Source of the DNA: an uncultured Bacteroidota bacterium
GTDB taxonomy: Bacteria; Bacteroidota; Bacteroidia; Bacteroidales; P3
Direction of reading: 5' to 3'
Length of the DNA stretch: 60,663 nucleotides
Assembly: GCA_902762805.1 (NCBI GenBank)
Contig: CACWPQ010000016.1
Coordinates: 1-60,663, forward strand
Part shown: piece after piece, positions 28,959 to 36,568 of the stretch
Position numbering within the stretch: position 1 is the first letter of the stretch
Layout of the letters: each line of letters opens with the position of its first letter
Notes under the pieces: generated by a model
Databases searched by the model: none
Told to the model about the DNA's origin: nothing
Seen by the model: only the letters and a program-made list of their open reading frames with translations
Translations under genes and position numbers: made by a program

Positions 28959-29983
28959 AACGACTGCTGTTCATACTTTTGCTGACCCTCCCGCTCGCCA
29001 TGCGGGCGCAGGACACGCTGGACGTGCCCCGCATCGGCACCGAGCGCTTCGAGGAGGTGGGCACGGGCGTGTGGAGCCTGCCCGAACCGCCCGACACGGT
29101 CTACGTGCTGCGCACCGACACGGTCACCCTGCTGCGGGTCGACACGGTCACGCAGGTGCGCGTCGACTCGGTCTACATCCTCCGCACCGACACCGTCGTC
29201 CGCCGCGAGGCCGACACCGCAGCCCTCAAGGCCCTGCAGGAGAAGGAGGTCTTCTACCGCGAAATCCTCACCGCCAGCGGTGTGGACAAAGAGAAGCTCG
29301 AAGCCGAGCGCAACTACTACATCCACATGGTTGACTCGTTGCGCACCCTGGTGCGCATCGCCGAGCTGGAAAATGTGCGCAAGGAGGAGGCGAACAAATA
29401 CCTCGAGGAGCGCGTGCGCATAGCCGAAGAGCGCTCGGCCCAGGTCACCAACCGCAAGAAAAAGGTGCGCCCCATCCAGGGCGTGGCCATGCGCTTCTAC
29501 CGCACGCCGGAGTGGGAGTTCATCCTCCGCAGCGGCGAGCAGCAGGGCACCTACGAGAAACTGCTCAGCAACCGCAACGCCGGCAGCATCGAATTCGACT
29601 ATGTCACCGGCGCCTCGGTCATGCTGTGGGACCTCACCAAATATTTCAACAAAGACCTGACCATCGGCAACGACAGCACCGGCCGCACCATCCGCCGCTT
29701 CGACCAGGACTTCGCCTACGACCTCGGCCTCTACGTCGGCTTCGGCGGCAGCAACCTCTTCAAGAACTTCTACATCGGCGCCAGCTTCCGCTTTGTCGAC
29801 TTTTTCTATATCACCGGCGGCGTCAACATCGCCGAATACACGGTGCTGAAGGAGGGCTACGAGGACAACCACCAAGTGGGCGACAACCTGAGCCTCAAGG
29901 ACGTCACGGCCAGCGCCTGGCTCGTCAAACCTTTCATATCGCTCTCTATCGACCTCGACTTCTTATCGTACATTAAAAAATAA
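28955..29983 (+). CDS. Secreted coiled-coil protein, possible outer-membrane beta domain
   Basis: 342 residues starting with GTG at 28955, which overlaps the hisS stop and opens a signal peptide ([19 protein letters not shown]). Next comes a repetitive stretch of DTVxxLRxDTV type (about residues 45-85), then a coiled coil (about 85-165). The last 170 residues alternate hydrophobic and polar residues with glycine-aromatic turns ('[18 protein letters not shown]', '[12 protein letters not shown]'), suggesting a small beta-barrel or beta-sandwich. I do not recognise the family. An envelope role is inferred. Confidence 0.7.
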   Translation: MKRLLFILLLTLPLAMRAQDTLDVPRIGTERFEEVGTGVWSLPEPPDTVYVLRTDTVTLLRVDTVTQVRVDSVYILRTDTVVRREADTAALKALQEKEVFYREILTASGVDKEKLEAERNYYIHMVDSLRTLVRIAELENVRKEEANKYLEERVRIAEERSAQVTNRKKKVRPIQGVAMRFYRTPEWEFILRSGEQQGTYEKLLSNRNAGSIEFDYVTGASVMLWDLTKYFNKDLTIGNDSTGRTIRRFDQDFAYDLGLYVGFGGSNLFKNFYIGASFRFVDFFYITGGVNIAEYTVLKEGYEDNHQVGDNLSLKDVTASAWLVKPFISLSIDLDFLSYIKK

Positions 29984-29986
29984 GCT

Positions 29987-31432
29987 ATGATTTTCAACTC
30001 TATCCAGTTCGCCATCTTCCTGCCGGTAGTGTTCCTGCTCTACTGGTTCGTGTTCGACAAGTGGATCTCCAAGTCGCCGCACCAGCTCAAGCTGCAGAAC
30101 GCCTTCGTGCTGGTGGCCAGCTATGTGTTCTACGGCTGGTGGGATTGGAAGTTCCTCATCCTCATCGCCTTCACCTCGCTCTGCTCCTACCTCAGCGGCA
30201 TCCTCATGCGCGAAGGTGACAAGCGGAGGAACCTCACGGTGATGTGGGTCAACATCGTTATCAACATCGCCATCCTCGGCATGTTCAAGTACTACGACTT
30301 CTTCGCCACCGAGTTCGCACGCCTCTTCGGCCTCGAGGGCGACAAGTTGCTGCTGCACCTCATCCTGCCCGTCGGCATCTCGTTCTACACCTTCCAGGCC
30401 CTGTCGTACTCCATCGACATCTACCGCCAGAAGATGCAGCCCACGCGCGACGTCGTGGCTTTCTTCGCCTACATCGCCTTCTTCCCGCAGCTGGTGGCCG
30501 GCCCCATCGAGCGCGCCACCAACCTGCTGCCCCAGTTCCAGCGCAGGCGCGACTTCGACTACCAGACCGCCCTCGACGGCGCTCGACAGATCCTCTGGGG
30601 TCTCTTCAAGAAGATGGTGGTGGCCGACACCTGCGCCTCCTACGTCGACATGGCCTTCGGCGCCCCCGCCGCCGGCAGCGTCAAACTAATGGGCGCCATC
30701 TTCTTCACTTTCCAGATCTACGGCGACTTCTCGGGCTATTCCGACATCGCTATCGGCACCGCCAAACTCTTCGGCGTCAAGCTGATACGCAACTTTTCCA
30801 ACCCCTACTTCAGCCGCGACATCGCCGAGTTCTGGCGCCGCTGGCACATGAGCCTCACCACCTGGTTCCGCGACTATATCTACATCCCCCTCGGCGGCAG
30901 CCGCACGGTGAAGTGGAAGGTGATCCGCAACACCTTCATCATATTCACTGTCAGCGGTTTCTGGCACGGTGCCAACTGGACCTTCATCGGCTGGGGTCTC
31001 TACCACGCCGCCCTCTTCATGCCGCTCATCATCCTGGGCAAGAACCGCAAATATACCGACGTGGTGGCCACCGGCCGCTGGCTGCCCTCGGTGAAGGAGC
31101 TGGGGCAGATGACGCTCACCTTCATGCTGGCCGTCATCGGATGGATCCTCTTCCGCGCCACCGGCATCCCCAGCGCCATCGGCTACTTCAAGAGCATGCT
31201 CTCGGTCGAGACCCTCACGGGGTTCTACAAGATATTCTGCGAGTGGACCATGCTGCCCGTGGGCATCATGCTGCTGGTCGAGTGGCTCAACCGCCAGGGC
31301 GAGCACGGCCTGCAAGGCTTCGACCGCGTGGTGAAGAGCCGCTGGACCCGCTACTTCCTCTACGCCCTCGCCTTCGTGGCCGTCATCTTCTTCCGCGGCG
31401 ATTACGCCGAGTTCATCTACTTCCAGTTCTAA
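29987..31432 (+). CDS. MBOAT family O-acyltransferase (AlgI-like)
   Basis: 481 residues with about 11 hydrophobic helices. Characteristic motifs are 'VGISFYTFQALSYSID', 'GDFSGYSDIAIGTAKLFG', 'FWRRWHMSLTTWFRDYIY' and 'SGFWHGANWTFIGWG', the last with the conserved catalytic His of MBOAT enzymes. AlgI-like members move acyl groups across the inner membrane for acetylation of extracellular polysaccharides, together with SGNH-fold partners. Two such partners follow directly (31470 and 32339), supporting a surface-glycan O-acylation module. The gene starts 3 bases after the upstream stop. Confidence 0.93.
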   Translation: MIFNSIQFAIFLPVVFLLYWFVFDKWISKSPHQLKLQNAFVLVASYVFYGWWDWKFLILIAFTSLCSYLSGILMREGDKRRNLTVMWVNIVINIAILGMFKYYDFFATEFARLFGLEGDKLLLHLILPVGISFYTFQALSYSIDIYRQKMQPTRDVVAFFAYIAFFPQLVAGPIERATNLLPQFQRRRDFDYQTALDGARQILWGLFKKMVVADTCASYVDMAFGAPAAGSVKLMGAIFFTFQIYGDFSGYSDIAIGTAKLFGVKLIRNFSNPYFSRDIAEFWRRWHMSLTTWFRDYIYIPLGGSRTVKWKVIRNTFIIFTVSGFWHGANWTFIGWGLYHAALFMPLIILGKNRKYTDVVATGRWLPSVKELGQMTLTFMLAVIGWILFRATGIPSAIGYFKSMLSVETLTGFYKIFCEWTMLPVGIMLLVEWLNRQGEHGLQGFDRVVKSRWTRYFLYALAFVAVIFFRGDYAEFIYFQF

Positions 31433-31469
31433 CCTTAGTGCGTAATTTGCCAAGGTAAGACTTCGGGCT

Positions 31470-32342
31470 ATGAGACTTTTTCTAAAAGATATACTCATCA
31501 CACTCACCATTGGGATTGTACTGACAATCCCTTTCGAAGTATTCTACAGCCACAAGTCGAACCTAATGACCTATCAGTATTCCTATCTGGAGAACCATCC
31601 CGACCGCATCAAAACCCTCATTTTAGGACACTCGCAATCAGCCTTCGGCATCAATCCCCACGCCATGGGCGACAGCACATTCAACCTGGCTGTTTTAGGC
31701 AGGGTTATCCACTTCGATGTGCTGCTGCTGAAAAAATATATCGGCAGTATGCACAACTTGAAAGCCGTAATTTACCCGATGCATTATACATTCTCCGGCG
31801 GCTGCGGATTTTACGAGAAAACCATCAGCAGAAACACAACTATCTTTGCCCACGCACGCTTCATGAAGTTGCCCAATGACCAATACCCCATTCAAAGCGC
31901 ACTCTCTTTTTCCACCATGTTAAGCGACCATTTCAGCTGGAAAAAATATGCCGACACTCCACCATACATAGATACCCTGGGCTACACCAAGATACAGGGA
32001 TGCAGCGACTGGATGGCCTCCGATGTAATGCCGCAAGTAGGTCAGGAATCATTTACACAGGATCTAGCCGAGATGGCATCCCTCTGCCACAAACATGGAG
32101 TACGGTTAGTTGTGGTAACATTCCCCATGAAAAAACGCGCTCTAAACCTGACTACTCCTGCTGGAATACAGAACCTGTATAACGTCATCGCCGAGGTACA
32201 GAAACACTATCCTGTCGAATATCGAAACTATATGGGGGACGACCTCTTATCTCCCGATAGTTTATATTACGATTGCACCCACTTCAACCACACCGGCGCC
32301 ACACTGTTCGCACAACGTGTAAAACAAGACTTCGGGTTATGA
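31470..32342 (+). CDS. SGNH-like acyltransferase partner protein 1
   Basis: 290 residues. An N-terminal membrane anchor (about residues 5-25) is followed by a periplasmic domain. Block I reads 'LILGHSQSAFGINP' with Ser at 55, and block V is 'DCTHFNHTGA' with Asp268 and His271. This Ser/Asp/His arrangement fits SGNH/AlgX-AlgJ-like proteins, although the usual GDS is GHS here. It probably passes acyl groups from the MBOAT protein to a polysaccharide. It is AT-richer than its neighbours and overlaps the next, paralogous gene as ATGA. Confidence 0.75.
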   Translation: MRLFLKDILITLTIGIVLTIPFEVFYSHKSNLMTYQYSYLENHPDRIKTLILGHSQSAFGINPHAMGDSTFNLAVLGRVIHFDVLLLKKYIGSMHNLKAVIYPMHYTFSGGCGFYEKTISRNTTIFAHARFMKLPNDQYPIQSALSFSTMLSDHFSWKKYADTPPYIDTLGYTKIQGCSDWMASDVMPQVGQESFTQDLAEMASLCHKHGVRLVVVTFPMKKRALNLTTPAGIQNLYNVIAEVQKHYPVEYRNYMGDDLLSPDSLYYDCTHFNHTGATLFAQRVKQDFGL

Positions 32343-33220
32343 AACACTTCTTGCAGGACATATTGATAACCTTGGCACTGGGCGTTGGAATGGCAGCCCT
32401 GTGCATGCCCTTGTTGAAGCTGAATGCCCAGCAGGCCGATAACGAGCATTCCGAGAAAAGAAACTACCTGGAAAGTCACTTGAACGACATAGCCATATTA
32501 ATCGCAGGGCACTCACAGTCGGAAAGCGGCATGGATCCGTGGGTATTCGACAGCGTCTATAATGTGTCCATCACCGCCCGCATAAGCTACTACGATGCAG
32601 CGTTGTTGGCACGATACGTGCCGCAAATGCCCCACCTTAAGGCGGTAATCTATCCCCTCATCTGCGAGTACGAGCCAGGGACGGTATTCCTCAAGGACGA
32701 CTGGCGGGAGAACAATCTATACAACTACAAGTTCTATTGGGGCATTGACGAGGCACCAATGCTTATGGAACGGAGCAACCTGTTCCGGCATACATACGAA
32801 ACCGTCTCGCGCCTGCTATCTATCCAGTCGGGACGCAGAACCACTGATTACGATTCCTTGGGGTTCTTTTCCTTGGGAGACAACGTGTCCGATGGGAACA
32901 ACGTCTACGAGGCACCGGGCTGCGAGCCGATGGTTACCGAGTCGCTACTGAAGATGGCCAAGGTGTGCAACGATCATGGAGTGAGGCTGATAGTGGTGAC
33001 GATGCCGTGCAACAGTACGTATCGGGCGGCCCATGGCGACTGCGACGACCGGCTGCAGCGGCTGATGGATGAGGTGGCGGGGGAGTATCCAGCCGTGGAG
33101 TACCGCTGCTACCTGAACGACGAGCGATTCAGCGACTCGCTCTTCAGCGACCAATCGCACATGAACCAAGCCGGCGCCACGGCGTTCGCGCTGCGGCTGA
33201 AGGAGGATTTCGGACTGTAA
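32339..33220 (+). CDS. SGNH-like acyltransferase partner protein 2
   Basis: 293 residues from the ATG at 32339, which overlaps the upstream stop (ATGA). It is a paralogue of the preceding protein: the N-termini align (LFLKDILITL / HFLQDILITL), block I is 'LIAGHSQSESGMDP' with Ser59, and the C-terminal 'DQSHMNQAGA' has Asp271 and His274. A single N-terminal helix anchors the domain in the periplasm. The two copies may act on different positions or substrates, which is inference. It ends 8 bases before the convergent lpxK gene. Confidence 0.75.
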   Translation: MKHFLQDILITLALGVGMAALCMPLLKLNAQQADNEHSEKRNYLESHLNDIAILIAGHSQSESGMDPWVFDSVYNVSITARISYYDAALLARYVPQMPHLKAVIYPLICEYEPGTVFLKDDWRENNLYNYKFYWGIDEAPMLMERSNLFRHTYETVSRLLSIQSGRRTTDYDSLGFFSLGDNVSDGNNVYEAPGCEPMVTESLLKMAKVCNDHGVRLIVVTMPCNSTYRAAHGDCDDRLQRLMDEVAGEYPAVEYRCYLNDERFSDSLFSDQSHMNQAGATAFALRLKEDFGL

Positions 33221-33227
33221 GGGAGGC

Positions 33228-34349
33228 CTAGCGGTTCCAGACGCTTAATTTGGAAAGGAAGGAGATGTTCTCCTTGACGGCGGACTCGACAATCTGGTCG
33301 AAGTCCATGTCGGGGCTTTTGTGGAAGGCCACGCGGATGGGCTGCACATAGGCCGGCAGCCCCTGGAGGCGGGTGCCGAGGCGGGCGGCGTCCTTTTCGG
33401 TGGTGACGATGATTTTGTTCGAGCCCGGCAGGGCGTCGTAGGCGGCCTTGATTTGCGAGAGGTCGCGAGGGGAGAAGTCGTGGTGGTCGGCGAAGGCGAG
33501 GTGGTGCACGCGGGTGTGCTGGCGGAGTTCGGCCACGAGGGGCTCGGGGTGGGCGATGCCTGTGACGACGAGCACGTGGTCCACGCGCCGCAGGTCGACC
33601 GCAGCCTCCTGCCCGTCGAGGGCGCGCAGGGGCAGGTAGTCAAAATAGGAGAAGAAGACTTGCTGGCAATTCTGCAGGCGCAACTCTTTCACAATGTTGT
33701 GGCGCTCGATGGGGTTGAGCTTGGCGGGCGACTTGGTGACGATGACGATGTTGGCGCGGAAGCGTGCGCTTTTGAACTCGCGCAGGTCGCCATAGGGCAG
33801 TATGTGGTCGCGGCTGAAGGGGCGGCTGTACTCGGTGAGGAGGATGTTGACGGTGGGTTTGATGTAGCGGTGCTGGAAGACATCGTCGAGCACTATCAGC
33901 TGCGGGGCGGTGGAGATGCGCACCTCGCTGCCGTCGGGGCCCTCTTCCAGTCGGTGCTGCTCCATGAGCCGGCGGACGCCTTCGACGCGTTTCTCGCATA
34001 CGGCCACCTGCACCGAAGGGAATTTCTGGGCGAGCATGGCGGGTTCGTCGCCGAGGAGGCGCGGGTCGTGGCTGCCGTCGTCGAGCAGGAATCCCTTGGT
34101 CTGCCGCTTGTAGCCGCGGCTGAGCAGGGCGGTCGGGTAGCGGTCGGCGAGGAGGCGGAGGAGGTATTCGACGTGGGGTGTCTTGCCGGTGCCGCCGGTG
34201 GAAAGGTTCCCCACACCGATGGTGGTGATGTGGGGAACCTCTTGTTTCTTGATACCCAGCGCGAAGAGCATATTCCTGCAACGCACCCCCACCGCATACC
34301 AGCAGGTGAGCGGGAAGAGGAGGCAGGATATGGTCCGGCGGAGGGACAT
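33228..34349 (-). CDS. lpxK: Tetraacyldisaccharide 4'-kinase
   Basis: 373 residues. The Walker A motif lies in 'GNLSTGGTGKTPHV' (residues 47-60), after the N-terminal membrane-associated helix. 'LLSRGYKRQTKG' and 'DEPAMLAQKFP' are LpxK signatures, as is 'LIVLDDVFQHRYI'. The enzyme phosphorylates the 4' position of the lipid A precursor at the inner membrane. It begins right after the stop of the rubrerythrin gene with no spacer, so it is read from the same transcript. Confidence 0.95.
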   Translation of the reverse strand: MSLRRTISCLLFPLTCWYAVGVRCRNMLFALGIKKQEVPHITTIGVGNLSTGGTGKTPHVEYLLRLLADRYPTALLSRGYKRQTKGFLLDDGSHDPRLLGDEPAMLAQKFPSVQVAVCEKRVEGVRRLMEQHRLEEGPDGSEVRISTAPQLIVLDDVFQHRYIKPTVNILLTEYSRPFSRDHILPYGDLREFKSARFRANIVIVTKSPAKLNPIERHNIVKELRLQNCQQVFFSYFDYLPLRALDGQEAAVDLRRVDHVLVVTGIAHPEPLVAELRQHTRVHHLAFADHHDFSPRDLSQIKAAYDALPGSNKIIVTTEKDAARLGTRLQGLPAYVQPIRVAFHKSPDMDFDQIVESAVKENISFLSKLSVWNR

Positions 34350-34889
34350 TTATTTGTTGAAGTAGCGGTTGTAGAGGCCCTCGAAGGCTTTGCCGTGGCG
34401 GGCTTCATCGCGGCCCATTTCATGGACGGTGTCGTGGATGGCGTCGAGGTTGAGGGCCTTGGCGCGCTTGGCGAGGTCGGTCTTGCCGGCGGTGGCGCCG
34501 TACTCGGCCTCGATGCGCACGCGGAGGTTCTCGGCGGTGCTGTCGGTGAGCACTTCGCCCAGCAGCTCGGCGAACTTGGCGGCGTGCTCGGCTTCTTCCC
34601 AAGCGGCCTTTTCCCAGTAGAGACCGATTTCGGGGTAGCCTTCGCGGTGGGCCACGCGGGCCATGGCGAGGTACATGCCGACTTCCTTGCATTCGCCTTC
34701 AAAGTTGGCGCGGAGGTCCATTTTGATGTCTTCGGGGGCGTCCTTGGCCACGCCGACGATGTGCTCGGCGGCCCAGGTCTTGCTGTCCTCTTTCATTTCC
34801 TGCATGGGTTTGCCGCAGATGGGGCATTTCTCGGGCATGGTGTCGCCTTCGTGGATGTAGCCGCAGACGGGGCAGATGAATTTTTTCAT
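34350..34889 (-). CDS. Reverse rubrerythrin (N-terminal rubredoxin domain)
   Basis: 179 residues from the ATG at 34889, chosen because the rubredoxin domain begins there; a longer frame to 34970 adds unlikely sequence. Iron-binding cysteines are C6, C9, C22 and C25. The ferritin-like diiron domain has '[11 protein letters not shown]', '[10 protein letters not shown]' and '[11 protein letters not shown]'. With rubredoxin at the N-terminus it is of the reverse type. These enzymes reduce hydrogen peroxide in anaerobes and microaerophiles. lpxK follows without a gap. A possible -7 box (TATCTTTG) lies at 35004-34997. Confidence 0.93.
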   Translation of the reverse strand: MKKFICPVCGYIHEGDTMPEKCPICGKPMQEMKEDSKTWAAEHIVGVAKDAPEDIKMDLRANFEGECKEVGMYLAMARVAHREGYPEIGLYWEKAAWEEAEHAAKFAELLGEVLTDSTAENLRVRIEAEYGATAGKTDLAKRAKALNLDAIHDTVHEMGRDEARHGKAFEGLYNRYFNK

Positions 34890-34996
34890 GATGGTGTCCT
34901 TTCTTGGTGTTTTTGGATTAGTTGATATGTTACTTTGCCGTACACTCCACTGATGCACAATGTATTGCATTGCGCCGCACGAGGAGGGTACATGGG

Positions 34997-35004
34997 CAAA
35001 GATA
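34997..35004 (-). promoter_or_regulatory. Putative -7 element for the rubrerythrin-lpxK operon
   Basis: TATCTTTG on the minus strand fits TAnnTTTG, but no TTTG is found 19-21 bases further upstream. Transcription would start roughly 100 bases before the ATG at 34889. G-tract locus D lies about 50 bp behind it. Confidence 0.5.
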
Positions 35005-35051
35005 CAAAATGTTTTGGAAATGGAGTGTTAAATTTCTGTGAAAAAAGTCCA

Positions 35052-35136
35052 GGGGTTCTCTAGGGGAACGGTAGGGGTTCTCTAGGGGAATAGTTCGGCC
35101 TTTTCCCATTATTACCCATCGATGGGAAAATAGGGG
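35052..35136 (+). repeat. 11-bp G-tract array with palindromic tail, locus D
   Basis: The most regular copy: GGGG begins at 35052, 35063, 35074 and 35085, with spacers TTCTCTA, AACGGTA and TTCTCTA. It can form a four-layer G-quadruplex with three 7-base loops. The shared tail follows (TTCGGCCTTTTCCCATTATT), then CCCATCGATGGG and a further GGGG at 35133. It lies between the papain-like lipoprotein gene and the rubrerythrin operon. Confidence 0.88.
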
Positions 35137-35144
35137 AAGTTTGT

Positions 35145-35903
35145 TCACCGGGGTGCGGGTCGTCGGCCGGTGTCGCTGGTGACGACGAGGTAGGGCTGCA
35201 GCTGCCAGGGCTTGGGTGTCATGGGGCAGAACCAGTCGTAGAAGAAGGCGACGAGTGGAACCTCGGTGAAGCCGTCGGCGTGTCCGTCGGTGCTGTCGTA
35301 GGGGTCGGCCATGGTGAGGATGTCGTCGTCGTAGAAGTCGGGGGTGCCGCGGTCGCTGTAGCCGACGCATACGGTCCAGTGGCCGCCCCAGAGGTTCCAG
35401 CAGACCATCACCGGGCGTCCGGCCTGGAGGTGGCTGCGGAAGAAGCGAGCGGCGTCGCTGTAGTCGTCCAGCTGTGGCGCCACGTTGCCGACGGCCTGCA
35501 CGCCCACCCGGTCGGTGTCGGCCAGCAGGGGCAGGCTGTCGGCCGGGCGGAAGCTGGAGGCGACGATGCTGAAGTCGTCGCGGCCGGCGAAGTAGCGGTG
35601 GAGTTCCTCGATGCTGGTGCCGTAGTCGGTGAGGCTGAGGGCCGAGCCGGGCGCGGCGCCGGGGCGGCGGCTGTCGACGTGGGTGTGCATTTTGACGGCC
35701 AGGTCGGCCTCGGTTTCGTCGGCGACGCCGAAGTAGTCCATCACCGCCAGGGCCGAGGCGCAGCCGCAGGTGTAGTCGGTCGCCTGCTGCCGCGGGCGGA
35801 ATCCGTCGCGGAGCGACACCGAGCCTTCGCCGCCGCCACACGAGGCTGTAAACAATAGCACCAATACAATGGTAAGTATCTTATTTTCAATATTTTTTGT
35901 CAT
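35145..35903 (-). CDS. Papain-like (C39-type) peptidase lipoprotein
   Basis: 252 residues. A lipoprotein signal ends in 'LLFTASC' with Cys22. The domain begins with 'RQQATDYTCGCASALAVMD', placing the candidate catalytic Cys at 46 (or 48). 'GGHWTVCVGYSD' supplies the His and 'TMADPYDS' the Asp, the order seen in C39-like peptidases of the papain fold. Some members of this group lack activity, so the role as a protease in the envelope is likely but not proven. It stands alone; a possible promoter (TATTTTTG, 35934-35927) lies upstream. Confidence 0.75.
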   Translation of the reverse strand: MTKNIENKILTIVLVLLFTASCGGGEGSVSLRDGFRPRQQATDYTCGCASALAVMDYFGVADETEADLAVKMHTHVDSRRPGAAPGSALSLTDYGTSIEELHRYFAGRDDFSIVASSFRPADSLPLLADTDRVGVQAVGNVAPQLDDYSDAARFFRSHLQAGRPVMVCWNLWGGHWTVCVGYSDRGTPDFYDDDILTMADPYDSTDGHADGFTEVPLVAFFYDWFCPMTPKPWQLQPYLVVTSDTGRRPAPR

Positions 35904-35984
35904 GATGACATTCTTTTTCCAGTCTGCAAAAATACGAAAAAATGCCCGCGCTGCCGCCAGGGTAAGGAGAAGTTCAACAAGGCT

Positions 35985-36021
35985 TAAAACGAGGCCGCCC
36001 GCTGCGAATGCAGCGGGCGGC
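35985..36021 (-). terminator. Terminator after the ferritin gene
   Basis: A perfect 12-bp GC-rich stem (35994-36005 with 36010-36021) and a 4-base loop, followed on the minus strand by CTCGTTTT. It ends the recJ-ferritin transcript. Confidence 0.8.
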
Positions 36022-36028
36022 TCACTTT

Positions 36029-36544
36029 TCAGTCGAGCACCAGGCTCGGCGCGCTGTAGGTGCGGGCGGCGAGCTCCTGGTTGAGCATGTAGAGGCTGCG
36101 GGCGTCGCTGCCGAAGAGCTCCATCTTCGAGATGAGGTCGCGGGCGTTGGTTTCCTCCTCGCCCTGCTCCTTGACGAACCAGTCGAGGAACTGCATGGTG
36201 CGGAAGTCCTTCACCTTGCTGGCGGCGTCGTAGATGGTGTGGATGCTGGCGGTGACGTACTCCTCGTGCTCCAGCCCGGCTTTGAGCACATCCATGTGCT
36301 TCTTGAACTTCTTGTCGGGCTTGGCAATGGCGCCGAGGGTGACGGGGCAGTCGTTGTTCTGCATGTACTGGTAGAAGAGCATGGCGTGGTCGCGCTCCTC
36401 CTGGGCCTGGATCATGTACCAGTTGGCGAAGCCGTTCAAGCCGGCGCGGCTGAAGTAGTTGCTCATGTCCAGGTAGAGATAGGCGCTGTAGAGCTCCTTA
36501 TTGATTTGCTCGTTGAGCAGGTCGGATACTTTTTTGTTAAGCAT
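36029..36544 (-). CDS. ftnA: Ferritin
   Basis: 171 residues, normal for bacterial non-haem ferritin. Ferroxidase residues lie in 'INKELYSAYLYLDM' (Glu17), 'QAQEERDHAMLF' and 'WFVKEQGEEETNARD'. It stores iron as a 24-mer in the cytoplasm and protects from iron-driven oxidative damage. It starts 24 bp after the recJ stop with no promoter seen between, so it may be read from the recJ promoter. A strong terminator follows. Confidence 0.95.
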   Translation of the reverse strand: MLNKKVSDLLNEQINKELYSAYLYLDMSNYFSRAGLNGFANWYMIQAQEERDHAMLFYQYMQNNDCPVTLGAIAKPDKKFKKHMDVLKAGLEHEEYVTASIHTIYDAASKVKDFRTMQFLDWFVKEQGEEETNARDLISKMELFGSDARSLYMLNQELAARTYSAPSLVLD

Positions 36545-36568
36545 ATCGGGGTGTTTTTGGGGTTAATA

